DNA of 64,000 nucleotides, taken from NCBI GenBank assembly GCA_002256345.1, contig NKIY01000004.1, forward strand, positions 203,876 to 267,875, given 5' to 3'. Below, one piece after another: positions 44,815 through 53,847 of the stretch (positions within the stretch are counted from its first letter, which is position 1; the number at the start of each line of letters is the position of its first letter). Source of the stretch: Bradyrhizobiaceae bacterium PARB1 (GTDB lineage: Bacteria > Pseudomonadota > Alphaproteobacteria > Rhizobiales > Xanthobacteraceae). A model generated the notes under the pieces. The model was not told where the DNA came from. It did no database searches and saw only the letters and a program-made list of their open reading frames with translations. The position numbers and the translations under genes are program-made.

Positions 44815-45473
44815 CGTGCGTCAAGCGTGACGGCACGCGCTCGTCCGAGGGCCGCGCAGTAATCATCGCCCGCGCCTTCGGACGTGACGAGCATCGTCAC
44901 CGGTTGCGGCAGGCCTGCAGGCGGCGCACCGATGGCAACGCCGCGGAATCGGGCCTTCAGCAGCGCATCGCGTCCGGCTTCACCTGTCGAGGTCAGCAGT
45001 TCGGCATGATCGACGGTTCCCTCGGCTCCGATCCAGAGCCGCGTCAAGACGCGGTAACCGCCGGGAATGGTGTCGGGGCGCCCGCACAATGCTCGGCCAA
45101 GAGCCGTCTGGATAAGCGCCGAATAGGACTCGAAACGGGCTGCGGCAGCTGCCTTGCGTCCCATGCCCTCGGTCTCGGGCACGATCGCAAATCCCTGTCC
45201 TTCGACCGATCGCACCATGAGGCCGGTGCCGCCAAGCATCTGTCGCAGCGCAGCTTCTGGCGTGAACCGCCCGATGATCGCGCTCGACCTGCGGCCGTCC
45301 GTGATCGAGGCATCGAGCAGCAGCTGTTCCTTCGTCATGCGGCCGAACGATCCAAGCGCAGCTTCCAAAGGCGCAGAGGGAATATTGAAGTCGATGAATG
45401 TATCGGCGGCTGCGCTGTAAGCCGACAGCAACGTCACCAGGATGGCGCTACAGATGAGCCGCAATACAGTCAT
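44811..45473 (-). CDS. STN-domain periplasmic protein fused to a TonB C-terminal-like domain
   Basis: A 220-residue secreted signalling protein. A signal peptide (1-23, MTVLRLICSAILVTLLSAYS) precedes an STN (secretin/TonB N-terminal short) domain at about 28-98, with FNIPSAPLEAALGSFGRMTK then EQLLLDASITDGRRSSAIIG and the box FTPEAALRQMLGGTGL. A second domain at about 115-205 reads as TonB C-terminal-like: YSALIQTALGRALCG, YRVLTRLWIGAEGTVDHAEL, STGEAGRDALLKARF and PAGLPQPVTMLV. STN domains normally sit on TonB-dependent receptors and contact FecR. Here the domain stands alone with a TonB-like partner and no receptor barrel. It is the first gene of the sigma/anti-sigma/exoprotein unit. Role (inferred): a periplasmic signal carrier between envelope or secretion state and FecR. 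Confidence 0.9.
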   Translation of the reverse strand: MTVLRLICSAILVTLLSAYSAAADTFIDFNIPSAPLEAALGSFGRMTKEQLLLDASITDGRRSSAIIGRFTPEAALRQMLGGTGLMVRSVEGQGFAIVPETEGMGRKAAAAARFESYSALIQTALGRALCGRPDTIPGGYRVLTRLWIGAEGTVDHAELLTSTGEAGRDALLKARFRGVAIGAPPAGLPQPVTMLVTSEGAGDDYCAALGRARAVTLDAR

Positions 45474-45626
45474 CGCGCGTTATACGCTTCGCAACAGACG
45501 AAAGGACCAAACATGACGCTTTGCAGTGCACGAAAGCATCATTTGCTCTCTGCACTCCGTGTCGCCGCGGAGAGTGTCAGGTGAACTATCCCTTCGTTAT
45601 GACAATGCCGTGACAGCGCGACGCAC

Positions 45627-46304
45627 TTATCTTGCCGGGCCAAAGTGTGCGGAGACTTCGGCTTCGAGCTTGTTGAGCTCAATATCGTCGATGGCGTGCT
45701 CGCGCAGTCCCTTGCAGGTCTCGAATAGATAGTCGGCCGAACTTCCCAGGGCGCCGCGTGCCGTGGCCAGGCGAGCAACGATCTGATCGCGCGTGAGTTC
45801 GCCGGCATAATTCTCCCCCGCAGGATCGATCGTGAACGCCAGACCGCAGCCAAACCGATGACTCTGCTCGTCGAGTAGATCCAGCCAGCGCGGAATGTAC
45901 GATGCAGCGACCATCTCGCGCTTCCAGATCGTCGCCAGTTCGCTCTCCGCAACATCGCCGGCGATCCGAAACGCAACCCCCGTGCAATCGCCACCGGCTT
46001 CGAGACCGAGCACGAGACCCGGATTATCGATCGACCCCCGTCCCGCCGGCGTCGCGAGACAGAATGACCGGTGCCAACCGACAACTTTCGCGACCCGTCG
46101 TTCGATGAAGTCGATCGTCGGATTCCAGATCAACGATCCGTAGCCGAACAGCCAGACATCGTCCCGCGGTTTGACCGTCAACGTGTTCCGAAGCGACATG
46201 GCTCGCTCTTCATCGGTCAATATGCGCACCGTCGGGGCATCCCTTGCCACAATGGCGCCGATCGCCCCTTCCTCTATCATCTCGCGCGTCAGCAGCTTCT
46301 TCAT
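45627..46304 (-). CDS. chaC: ChaC-type gamma-glutamylcyclotransferase
   Basis: Cleaves glutathione to 5-oxoproline and Cys-Gly (ChaC family). The 225-codon frame from ATG 46304 has GGAGG just upstream; earlier in-frame Mets lie inside the RND gene. The substrate-binding motif YGSLIW is at 55-60 and the candidate catalytic glutamate is in WKREM (E130). IPRWLDL, TRDQIVARLATARGALGSSA and DYLFETCKGLREHAI complete the family pattern. It lies 10 bases after the RND permease stop and is thus the third gene of the efflux operon. Linking glutathione turnover to an efflux pump, with a GST gene nearby, suggests a response to electrophiles. This is inference from context. Confidence 0.9.
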   Translation of the reverse strand: MKKLLTREMIEEGAIGAIVARDAPTVRILTDEERAMSLRNTLTVKPRDDVWLFGYGSLIWNPTIDFIERRVAKVVGWHRSFCLATPAGRGSIDNPGLVLGLEAGGDCTGVAFRIAGDVAESELATIWKREMVAASYIPRWLDLLDEQSHRFGCGLAFTIDPAGENYAGELTRDQIVARLATARGALGSSADYLFETCKGLREHAIDDIELNKLEAEVSAHFGPAR

Positions 46305-46314
46305 GTCTGCCTCC

Positions 46315-49300
46315 TCAATGGTGCGGTTCGAGCGCCGGGGCGTGGATCGGCGAAAGTGCCGGCGACTCCACATCCTCGGCATCGATCGATCCGTGGTAGG
46401 TGAGCTTCCGATTGCCGCTCAAGGCCCGCAGCGCAACGTAGAACACCGGGGTCATCGCCAAGCCGAACACGGTCACTCCGAGCATTCCGAAGAACACGGC
46501 AACGCCCATCGCGTGACGCATCTCCGCGCCGGCCCCGCTCGAGACGATGAGCGGGACCACACCCGCAATGAAGGCGATCGAGGTCATCAATATTGGCCGC
46601 AGGCGAAGGCGGCTGGCCTCGACCGCGGCGTCGATTACCGAGCGGCCGTGGGCCTCAAGCTCACGGGCAAACTCGACGATCAGGATGGCGTTCTTCGACG
46701 CGAGCCCGACAAGCACGATCAGGCCGATCTGCGTGAAGATGTTGTTGTCGGCGCCCATCATCCAAACACCGGCGAGAGCGGACAGGATGGCCATCGGCAC
46801 GATCAGCAGGATCGCAATCGGCAGCAACAGGCTTTCGTATTGAGCGGCCAGTACCAGGAACACCAGCAGAACACCGAGAGCGAGAACGATCGGCCCCGAG
46901 TTGCCAGCAATGATCTGCTGATATGTCAGGTCGGTCCACTCGAAGGTGAAGCCTTTCGGCAGGGTTTCCGCGGCGATGCGCTCAATCGCGGCCTGGGCCT
47001 GATCGGACGAGTAGCCCGGAGCCGGTCCGCCGTTGATATCCGCAGCGGTGAAGCCGTTATATCGCGTCAGAAGATCGGCTCCGTAGGTCTCGTGGATGGT
47101 CAACAGCGAGCCGAGCGGAATCATCTTTCCATTATTGCTGCGTGTCTTCAGCGCGAGGATATCCGCGGGTTTCGTGCGGTACTGCGCATCGGCCTGCGCC
47201 CTCACCTGATAGACGCGGCCGAAGCTGTTGAAGTCGTTGACATAGAGCGAGCCCATATAGACCTGCAGCGTGTCGAACACATCGGTGACGAGCACGCCAA
47301 GCTGGGCGGCCTTGACGCGGTCCACCTCAACCTCGAGCTGGGGCGTATTCACCGAGTAGGTGGAGAACAGCGGGCCCAGTTCGGGGGCTTTCTGCGCCGC
47401 CTTGATGAATGCCTGGGTGGCATTGTAGAGCGCGTCGTAGCCGTGCGAGCCGCGATCCTCGATCTGCAGCTTGAAGCCGCCGAGGCTGCCAAGCCCCTGG
47501 ATCGGAGGCGCGCCGAAGATGGCCACATAGGCTCCCCTGACCGCCTTCAGTTTCACGTTGAGGTCGGCGACGACCGCATCGGCTGCCATGGAGGGGTCGT
47601 GCCGCTGCTTGTAGGGTTTCAGCAGAATATGCAGCAGCGCCGAGCTGGAGCTATTGGTCGTCGCGTTCACCGACAGGCCCGGATACGTGAAAATGTTCTC
47701 GACCGCAGGATTCTGGCGGACGATGTCGGTGATCTGACGGGTAATCTCCTCGGTACGGTCGAGCGATGCACCGTTCTGGAGCTGCGCGACGCCGACGACG
47801 AACTCCTTGTCCTGGGACGGAATGAAACCGCCTGGAACAAGATGGCTGAACATCACCGTCGCTCCCAGCAGCAGAGCATAAACGATGCCCACCGCAGCCT
47901 TGCGGCGAGCAAGGCCGGCGACGCCGCGGCCATAGCTGTCGGCACTGCGGTCGAACACCCGGTTAAAGGCCGCGAAGAAGCGTCCGAACACCTTGTGCAT
48001 GCCCCGCGTCAACCAATCGTTTCCCTCGCCGTGCGGCTTCAGCAGCAATGCGGCCAGAGCCGGCGACAGGGTCAGCGAGTTGAAAGCAGAGATCACGGTG
48101 GAGATCGAAATCGTGACGGCGAACTGCTTGTAGAACTGGCCAGTCAGGCCGCCCATGAACGCAAGCGGCAGAAAGACCGAAACCAACACCAGCGCGATCG
48201 CAACGATCGGCGCGCTGACTTCACGCATGGCCCGATAGGTCGCCTGCAATGGCGCAAGCCCGCGCGCGATGTTGCGCTCGACATTCTCGACCACAACGAT
48301 GGCATCATCGACAACGATACCGATGGCAAGAACCAGACCGAAAAGCGACAGCGCGTTGATCGAGAAGCCCAGCATCAACAAGGCTGCCGCAGTACCGATG
48401 ATCGACACCGGGACGGCCAGCAGCGGAATGATCGACGCGCGCCAGGTTTGCAAGAACAGAAATACGACAAGCACAACGAGAGCGATGGCCTCGAACAGAG
48501 TGTGGATCACGGCCTCGATGCCCGCGCGGATCGAGCGTGTGGGATTGTAGGGCATGATGTAGTCGATTCCCTCCGGGAAGGACTTCTTGAGCTCCTTCAT
48601 GGTGGCTTCGACATCGTCGGATATCTGCAGCGCATTGGCACCCGGCGCTTCCATGATCGCCAGCGACAGCACCTGCTCGTTGTTCAACAGGCCGCGCATA
48701 CCGTAGTTCTCGGCAGCGAGCTCGATCCGGGCGACGTCGCGAAGGAGCGTGATGCTGCCGTCGGGAGACGACCTCACCACGATGGCGCCGAATTCGTCAG
48801 GTGTCTGGAGGCGGCCCTTCGCGTTGATCGACAACTGCAGCGGCGCATCGGCGCTCGGCGGCCCGCCGACGACGCCGGCGGCGGCCTGGATGTTTTGCTG
48901 ACGGATAGCTGTGATGACGTCGTTCGCCGACATGCCGCGCGCAGCGATTTTCTCCGGGTCGAGCCAGACGCGCATGGCATAGCCGCCCGGTCCCCAGAGC
49001 TTCACGTCGCCAACACCCTGGATGCGTGCCAACTGGTCCTTGACGCGCAGGATCGCGAAGTTACTGAGGTAGTTGATGTCGTAACGATGGTTGGTCGAGA
49101 TGATGTTGACGGCCAGCGTGATGGTCGGCGAACTCTTGACCGTCGCCACGCCAGCCGCTGCACGTCTTCCGGGAGACGCGGGAGAGCCTGCGACACGCGG
49201 TTCTCGACGAACTGCTGTGCCTTGTCGGGATCCGTGCCGAGACGGAACGTCACCGTCAGATAGAGGTGGCCATCATTGCTCGACAGCGACTGCATGTAGA

Positions 49301-49532
49301 GCATGTTCTCTACGCCGTTAATCTGCTCTTCCAACGGTGCGGCGACAGTCTCGGCCATCACCTTGGGCGTGGCGCCGGGATATTGCGCATGGACAACAAC
49401 CGACGGCGGCACCACCGGCGGATATTCGGAGACCGGCAGCTTCAGAAGGCCGACAATGCCGGCGAGCAGGAACAAGGCCGAGAGGACGCCCGCAAAGATC
49501 GGGCGATCGATGAAGAAGCGGGAGATGTTCAT
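46315..49532 (-). pseudogene. RND (HAE1-type) efflux permease, interrupted by a one-base frameshift
   Basis: Inner-membrane proton/drug antiporter of the AcrB/MexB type. The 5' part (ATG 49532, MNISRFFIDRPIFAGVLSAL) encodes a normal N-terminus and periplasmic start to residue 127 (LPEDVQRL). The frame then leaves the family and stops at 49002. The rest of a normal RND protein continues in another frame from about 49149 (VATVKSSPTITLAVNI) to the stop at 46315. Inserting one G near 49151 restores ...QRLGVATVKSS... and a protein of 1072 residues, normal for the family. VVDDAIVVVENVERN in helix TM4 and all later helices are intact. It overlaps the adaptor gene by four bases and is followed by the ChaC gene 10 bases on. 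A sequencing error is possible, because the rest shows no decay. Confidence 0.88.
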
Positions 49533-50671
49533 TTGACTGCTGCCTCTGATGAGATGACCTTGACCTGATCGCCGGGCTTCACCGACTGGGCGCCGGCGAC
49601 GACAACCTTCTCGCCGGCCTTGAGACCGGACAGAACGAGACGACGCCCATCGCGATCGTCGCCGAGCCGAAGTTCGCGATAAGCGACGCGGCCGTCGGCA
49701 CCGACGACAAAGGTGAATTTCTTGTCCTGATCGACATTGACTGCCCGGGCGTCGACGAGCAGAGCCGGCTTCACCTCGCTGCCGGAGACCCGGATGCGCG
49801 CGTACAGACCTGGCACCAGCCTGCCTTCCGGATTGTCGAACAGCGCGCGGACGCGGATCGTACCCGACGCGGTATCCAGGCGATTATCCACTGACGTGAT
49901 CCGCCCGGAACGCGTGAACTCACGCTCGCCGGCGAGCGCGAGGTCGACCAGGAAGCCGCTGTTGCCGTGCGCCCGGCTGACGAAGGCCAGGTAGCTCTGC
50001 TCATCAGCGTCGAACTCGACATAGACCGGAGAGACGGAGACGATCCGCGTCAGCGCTGGCGCAGCGGCACCCGCGGTCACGATATTTCCGAGCGTGATCT
50101 CGGCGCGCGAAATTCGCCCGTCGATCGGCGCGCTGATCGTGGCGTGTTCGACGTCGAGTCTGGCCGCATCGACGACGGCCTGCGCCACAGCCACACGTGC
50201 ATCGCCATCACGAATGTCCTGCTGGCGCTTGTCGTACTCACGCTGGCTGATCACCGAATTGCCGATCAGCCGCTGCGCGCGTTCGAAATCGATGCGGGCA
50301 AATGCGACTGCTGCTTCAGCCGCCTTCAGATCGCCGGCCGCACGATCGAGTGCCGCCTGAAACGGCCGTGGGTCGATGGTGAAAAGCGGCGCACCTTTGC
50401 GAACGAGGTCACCGTCCTTGAAGTGAACGCCGGTGATCGTTCCTGAGACGAGCGGCCGGATATCGACCTGCGAGATCGCGGCAATGCGTCCGGAGAACGA
50501 ACGCTGTTCGGCCACCGGCCGCTCCCCAACCGTGACGAGTTCAACTTCGGGAAGCGCTGCCGCAGCCTGGGCTTTCGCCGGCGCGCTTGCGACATGCCAG
50601 ACGGCGCCGGCCCCGGTCAGCAGAAGAGCGACGCCGGCCAGCGCTGCGATGTGATGCTTTCGGGTAATCAT
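49529..50671 (-). CDS. RND efflux periplasmic adaptor (membrane fusion protein)
   Basis: Adaptor linking the RND pump to an outer-membrane channel, 380 residues from ATG 50671 with GAGG nine bases upstream; a TTG five codons earlier is less likely. An N-terminal membrane anchor/signal (HHIAALAGVALLLTGAGAVW) is followed by the barrel-sandwich (SQVDIRPLVSGTITGVHFKD, LFTIDPRPFQAALDRA), an alpha-hairpin (about 115-185, including RAQRLIGNSVISQREYD), the returning lipoyl half (ATISAPIDGRISRAEITLGN) and the beta-barrel domain (VDNRLDTASGTIRVRALFDN). No outer-membrane factor gene is in the operon. The stop overlaps the permease ATG (ATGA). The divergent LysR gene and the palindrome at 50754-50774 suggest LysR control. 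Confidence 0.93.
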   Translation of the reverse strand: MITRKHHIAALAGVALLLTGAGAVWHVASAPAKAQAAAALPEVELVTVGERPVAEQRSFSGRIAAISQVDIRPLVSGTITGVHFKDGDLVRKGAPLFTIDPRPFQAALDRAAGDLKAAEAAVAFARIDFERAQRLIGNSVISQREYDKRQQDIRDGDARVAVAQAVVDAARLDVEHATISAPIDGRISRAEITLGNIVTAGAAAPALTRIVSVSPVYVEFDADEQSYLAFVSRAHGNSGFLVDLALAGEREFTRSGRITSVDNRLDTASGTIRVRALFDNPEGRLVPGLYARIRVSGSEVKPALLVDARAVNVDQDKKFTFVVGADGRVAYRELRLGDDRDGRRLVLSGLKAGEKVVVAGAQSVKPGDQVKVISSEAAVK

Positions 50672-50753
50672 GGTCCATATCCTCAATACGCGCCGACGCG
50701 GCGTGTCTGAGAACGGGATATGAAGCGGATGTCGCGCGCGATAAACGGCGCCA

Positions 50754-50774
50754 CCGGATACTGTTTGTATCCGG
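50754..50774. promoter_or_regulatory. Palindromic operator between efflux operon and LysR gene
   Basis: CCGGATAC-N5-GTATCCGG is a perfect 8-bp inverted repeat in the 263-base divergent region. The ATAC/GTAT half-sites fit LysR-type boxes. It lies about 80 bases upstream of the adaptor start and 160 upstream of the LysR start, a good place for control of the efflux operon and autoregulation. Confidence 0.55.
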
Positions 50775-50934
50775 AAAGGAGACTATCTGGTTCGGATTTT
50801 TGTCGCGTATTATCAACGGTTTATCGAAGCCTCTTCGTGAACTCCTATGACCGGGACGGATCAATCTCTGGAATTGGATCCCAGTAAGCATTAATCTGGA
50901 GCAATGCTTTCTTTTGTTTCCATGGGGATGACAG

Positions 50935-51843
50935 ATGGCGAATAGCGAATTGCCGATCCACGATATCGCGGCCTTCGTGGAAGTCGCCCAACACGCGAGC
51001 TTCACCCGCGCGGCGGAGCGGCTGGGGACGAGCAAGTCCAACGTCGGCAAAGCGGTTCAACGGCTGGAAGGCCGTCTCGGAGCCCGCCTGTTTCAGCGGA
51101 CGACCCGTGCCGTTCGCCTCACCGAGGACGGCGAGATTTACCTGGAAGCTGCCCGCAACGCGTTGGACGGATTGAGCGAGGCCGAAACTGCGCTCTCGGC
51201 ACGGCGAGACGAGCCTGTTGGCCGCGTCAGACTTGATATTCCGATCGGTTTCGGCCGACTTCTCATGCCGACCCTTCAAAGCGTCCGGCAGAAACATCCC
51301 AAGGTAACGGTCGAACTCAATCTCAGCGATCGACAATCGGATCCGGTCAAAGACGGCTGGGACATCGTGGTTCGCGCCGGAATGCTTCCAGCCGAGGGCG
51401 AGATGACGGTGCGAAAACTGTGCGACGTGCGCCTCGCGCTTTATGCATCGGCCGACTACCTCGACCAGCGCGCGCCGATCGCATCAGTCGATGACTTCTC
51501 CGGCCACGAAGCCATCATCTTCCGTGCAGGCTCCGGGAAGACCCGGCAATGGACGGTGACCGACGGCACACGCGCGTTCGATACGGCTCCGCCTGCAAGC
51601 GTCATCACCGGCGACGGCCGCGCCTTCATCGATGCCGCGATCGCCGGGATGGGCATCGCGCAGATTTTCGACCGCGTCGCCGCCCCCCACGTCTCCTCCG
51701 GAGAGCTGCAGCATGTGCTGCCTCAGGCCGACGTCGATGGACCGCCCATCCATGCATTGATCCCGGCTGGCCGTCGCATGCCTCCGAAGACCCGCGTTGT
51801 GCTGGACGCGCTGGTCGAGTTCTTCAAAAGGCCCGTCGTCTGA
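50935..51843 (+). CDS. LysR-family regulator of the efflux/detoxification region
   Basis: An LTTR of 302 residues. The N-terminal helix-turn-helix (residues about 8-66) reads DIAAFVEVAQHASFTRAAER then LGTSKSNVGKAVQRLEGRLG. The effector domain begins near residue 95 (GRVRLDIPIGFGRLLMPTLQ). SKSNVGKAV in place of the more common PSAVSKAI puts it in the large CrgA/AphB-like subgroup that often controls oxidoreductase or efflux genes. It is divergent from the RND operon, and its stop faces the Old Yellow Enzyme gene across 174 bases containing a terminator hairpin. Effector not known; a quinone or electrophile would fit the neighbours. Confidence 0.92.
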   Translation: MANSELPIHDIAAFVEVAQHASFTRAAERLGTSKSNVGKAVQRLEGRLGARLFQRTTRAVRLTEDGEIYLEAARNALDGLSEAETALSARRDEPVGRVRLDIPIGFGRLLMPTLQSVRQKHPKVTVELNLSDRQSDPVKDGWDIVVRAGMLPAEGEMTVRKLCDVRLALYASADYLDQRAPIASVDDFSGHEAIIFRAGSGKTRQWTVTDGTRAFDTAPPASVITGDGRAFIDAAIAGMGIAQIFDRVAAPHVSSGELQHVLPQADVDGPPIHALIPAGRRMPPKTRVVLDALVEFFKRPVV

Positions 51844-51965
51844 CCCCGAACCAAAGGGCTCAACCGGGAGATAACAGAGGCCCGGCTGCCGTCAGACGGC
51901 ATCTCATCTCGCGAAGGTCGTCGCCTGGCGACTGGACGGCTGTCCGGTCTCTCAAAAGACGAAGA

Positions 51966-52001
51966 AGAACGAGCCGCAGACTCGCATAAGCGGCCCGTTC
52001 T
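51966..52001 (-). terminator. Hairpin terminator after the Old Yellow Enzyme gene
   Basis: AGAACGAGCCGC / GCGGCCCGTTCT form a 12-bp stem with one mismatch and a 12-base loop. Read on the minus strand it starts 17 bases after the nemA stop and is followed by a T-rich run (TCTTCGTCTTTTG). It probably ends nemA transcripts and may also stop the convergent LysR transcript. Confidence 0.55.
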
Positions 52002-52017
52002 CTGCGGCATCGAAGCC

Positions 52018-53127
52018 CTAAGCTGCCATCGACGCCGAAGCCTTGGGATAGTCGGTGTATCCGCGGTGATCGCCACCGTACAAAGTCGCGCGATCATGCG
52101 CGGCGAGCGGGATGTCGCTGCGAATACGTTCCGGAAGATCGGGATTGGCGACAAAGGGGCGACCGAATGCGACCATGTCGGCAAATCCCTTGCTCACGAT
52201 CGTCCTGGCGCTTTCCGGATTGAAGCCGCCCGCCGCGATGATCGGACCCTGGAAATACTTCCGGAGAGTTGCGGCTGCGACTGCGGGCGCGGCGACACCT
52301 TCGACCAGATCGTCCGGCCCCTTGATGCGCGGTTCGATGACATGGAGATAGGCCGCACCGAGGATGCCGAGCCGATGCGCGACGTAGCCAAATGTTGACT
52401 CCGGGTCGCTGTCGCTCATCCCGGCGAACTGACCGCTCGGCGAAAGCCTGACACCGACGCGGTTGGATCCCCAGACCGAAGCCATCACGCCAAAACTCTC
52501 CAGCAGGAAACGCGCGCGACGCTCCACGGGACCGCCATACTCGTCAGTGCGCAGGTTTGTGCCATCCTGCAGGAACTGGTCAGGCAGGTATCCGTTCGCG
52601 GCATGGAGTTCGACGCCATCGAAACCGGCCTGAAGCGCCCGGTCCGCGGCGGAGCGATACTGCGCGAGAATGCGGGGGATCTCGGCGACATCGAGCGCGC
52701 GGGGCACCGCGAAATCGACGTAGCCTTGCTCGGTCAGGCCACCACCTTCTGCCCGGACTACCGAAGGACCTGCGGGGACTTCACCCTCGATAATGTCAGG
52801 ATGCGACATGCGTCCGCTGTGAGACAACTGCAGGAAGATGCGGCCGCCCTTGGCATGGACCGCATCGGTCACCTTGCGCCATCCTTCGATCTGGCTATCG
52901 AGATAGGCGCCGGGACCGCCGGCATAGGCGATGCCATTGCGGGCGACCGGCGTCGACTCCGCGATCAGAAGGCCGTCCTGCGTCGCGCGCTGCCCGTAGA
53001 ACTCGGCCATCAGTTCGCCGGGCCGATCACCCGGCTGCTCTGCCCGCAGGCGCGTCATGGGCGCCAGCACCACGCGATGTGACAGCGCGTAAGGACCCAC
53101 ACGCACGGGGTCGAACAACTTCGTCAT
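52018..53127 (-). CDS. nemA: Old Yellow Enzyme family alkene reductase (N-ethylmaleimide reductase type)
   Basis: FMN-dependent NAD(P)H oxidoreductase that reduces activated C=C bonds of enals, maleimides or nitrate esters. The 369 residues fit the NemA/PETN-reductase branch. FMN-site residues are visible: APMTR (T25 near the flavin), the substrate-binding HAANGYL (H175, N178, Y180), NLRTDEYGG, and a C-terminal phosphate-binding region (AAGGF, DMVAFGRPFVANPDLPERI). ATG 53127 has AAGGACATAG-like sequence upstream. It follows the GST gene by 73 bases on the same strand. Together with the GST and the ChaC enzyme it suggests removal of electrophilic compounds. Confidence 0.94.
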   Translation of the reverse strand: MTKLFDPVRVGPYALSHRVVLAPMTRLRAEQPGDRPGELMAEFYGQRATQDGLLIAESTPVARNGIAYAGGPGAYLDSQIEGWRKVTDAVHAKGGRIFLQLSHSGRMSHPDIIEGEVPAGPSVVRAEGGGLTEQGYVDFAVPRALDVAEIPRILAQYRSAADRALQAGFDGVELHAANGYLPDQFLQDGTNLRTDEYGGPVERRARFLLESFGVMASVWGSNRVGVRLSPSGQFAGMSDSDPESTFGYVAHRLGILGAAYLHVIEPRIKGPDDLVEGVAAPAVAAATLRKYFQGPIIAAGGFNPESARTIVSKGFADMVAFGRPFVANPDLPERIRSDIPLAAHDRATLYGGDHRGYTDYPKASASMAA

Positions 53128-53200
53128 TTTCTATGTCCTTTAGTAGGGAGCAGGAATTGCGCGCCCTGCTTTCAGGGGCGCAATTCCGGGCGTCTCGCTC

Positions 53201-53842
53201 TTATGCGGCCAACTGGCTGCGATGCTGGACGGCGATCTCCGCTTCGTCCTTCAGCGCCTTGACGACCGACGGCACCGCATCCATGCGATCCTTCCAGGCT
53301 ATGACGTGCTGCAGGTGCTCGATCTGCGCGCCGGAGCGCTGGTGCCAGAATGTCGCCCACAGATAGGCGTCTGCGACGGTCATCTTGTCACCGGTCAGAA
53401 ACCGGCGTCCGTCGGACAGGCGCTCGTTGATGATGGTGTAAGCGCTGACGATTTTGCCGCGCATCCACGCGGTGCCCTCTTCCGTGAGCAGCTTGCGCAT
53501 CAGCGGAATGTGCTTCTGGGCAATCTCGGTCGAGATGAAGACGAGAAGCTGGTCATACTTGGCGCGCTCGAACGTGCCGCGCGCAGGAATCAGGTTCAGT
53601 TCCGGATGCTGGTCGGCAAGGTATGACGTGATGACGATGGTCTCGGACAGGAGATCCTTCTTGTCGTCGTCGAGCGCCAGCACGGGCACATACTGCATCG
53701 GGTTGAGTTCGGCGAAATTGTCGTTGTTCGAGGTCGATTTGCCGAACACGTCAAAGTGGATGAGTTCGGGCTCGAGACCGATCTCGTTGGAGATGATCTG
53801 CACGGCCTGCGAACAGGTCTGATCTGCGATGTAGAGTTTCAC
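53201..53842 (-). CDS. Glutathione S-transferase, beta-class-like
   Basis: A 213-residue GST. The N-terminal thioredoxin-like domain (1-80) begins MKLYIADQTCSQAVQIISNE, with Cys10 in the position of the active cysteine of bacterial beta-class enzymes. NPMQYVPVLALDD contains the cis-proline, and LSETIVITSYLADQHPE the glutamate-serine glutathione site (SETIVI). The all-helical C-terminal domain (about 88-205) includes GDKMTVADAYLWATFW, the N-capping box of the family. It is the first gene of a two-gene unit with nemA. Its start region abuts the possible small gene on the other strand. Confidence 0.93.
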   Translation of the reverse strand: MKLYIADQTCSQAVQIISNEIGLEPELIHFDVFGKSTSNNDNFAELNPMQYVPVLALDDDKKDLLSETIVITSYLADQHPELNLIPARGTFERAKYDQLLVFISTEIAQKHIPLMRKLLTEEGTAWMRGKIVSAYTIINERLSDGRRFLTGDKMTVADAYLWATFWHQRSGAQIEHLQHVIAWKDRMDAVPSVVKALKDEAEIAVQHRSQLAA

Positions 53843-53847
53843 TGTCG

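Noticed and set aside
46171-49263. A 1030-codon plus-strand open frame opposite the RND permease.
   Set aside because: It is extremely rich in R, H, D and Q, lies antisense to a clear RND protein, and has no recognisable domain.
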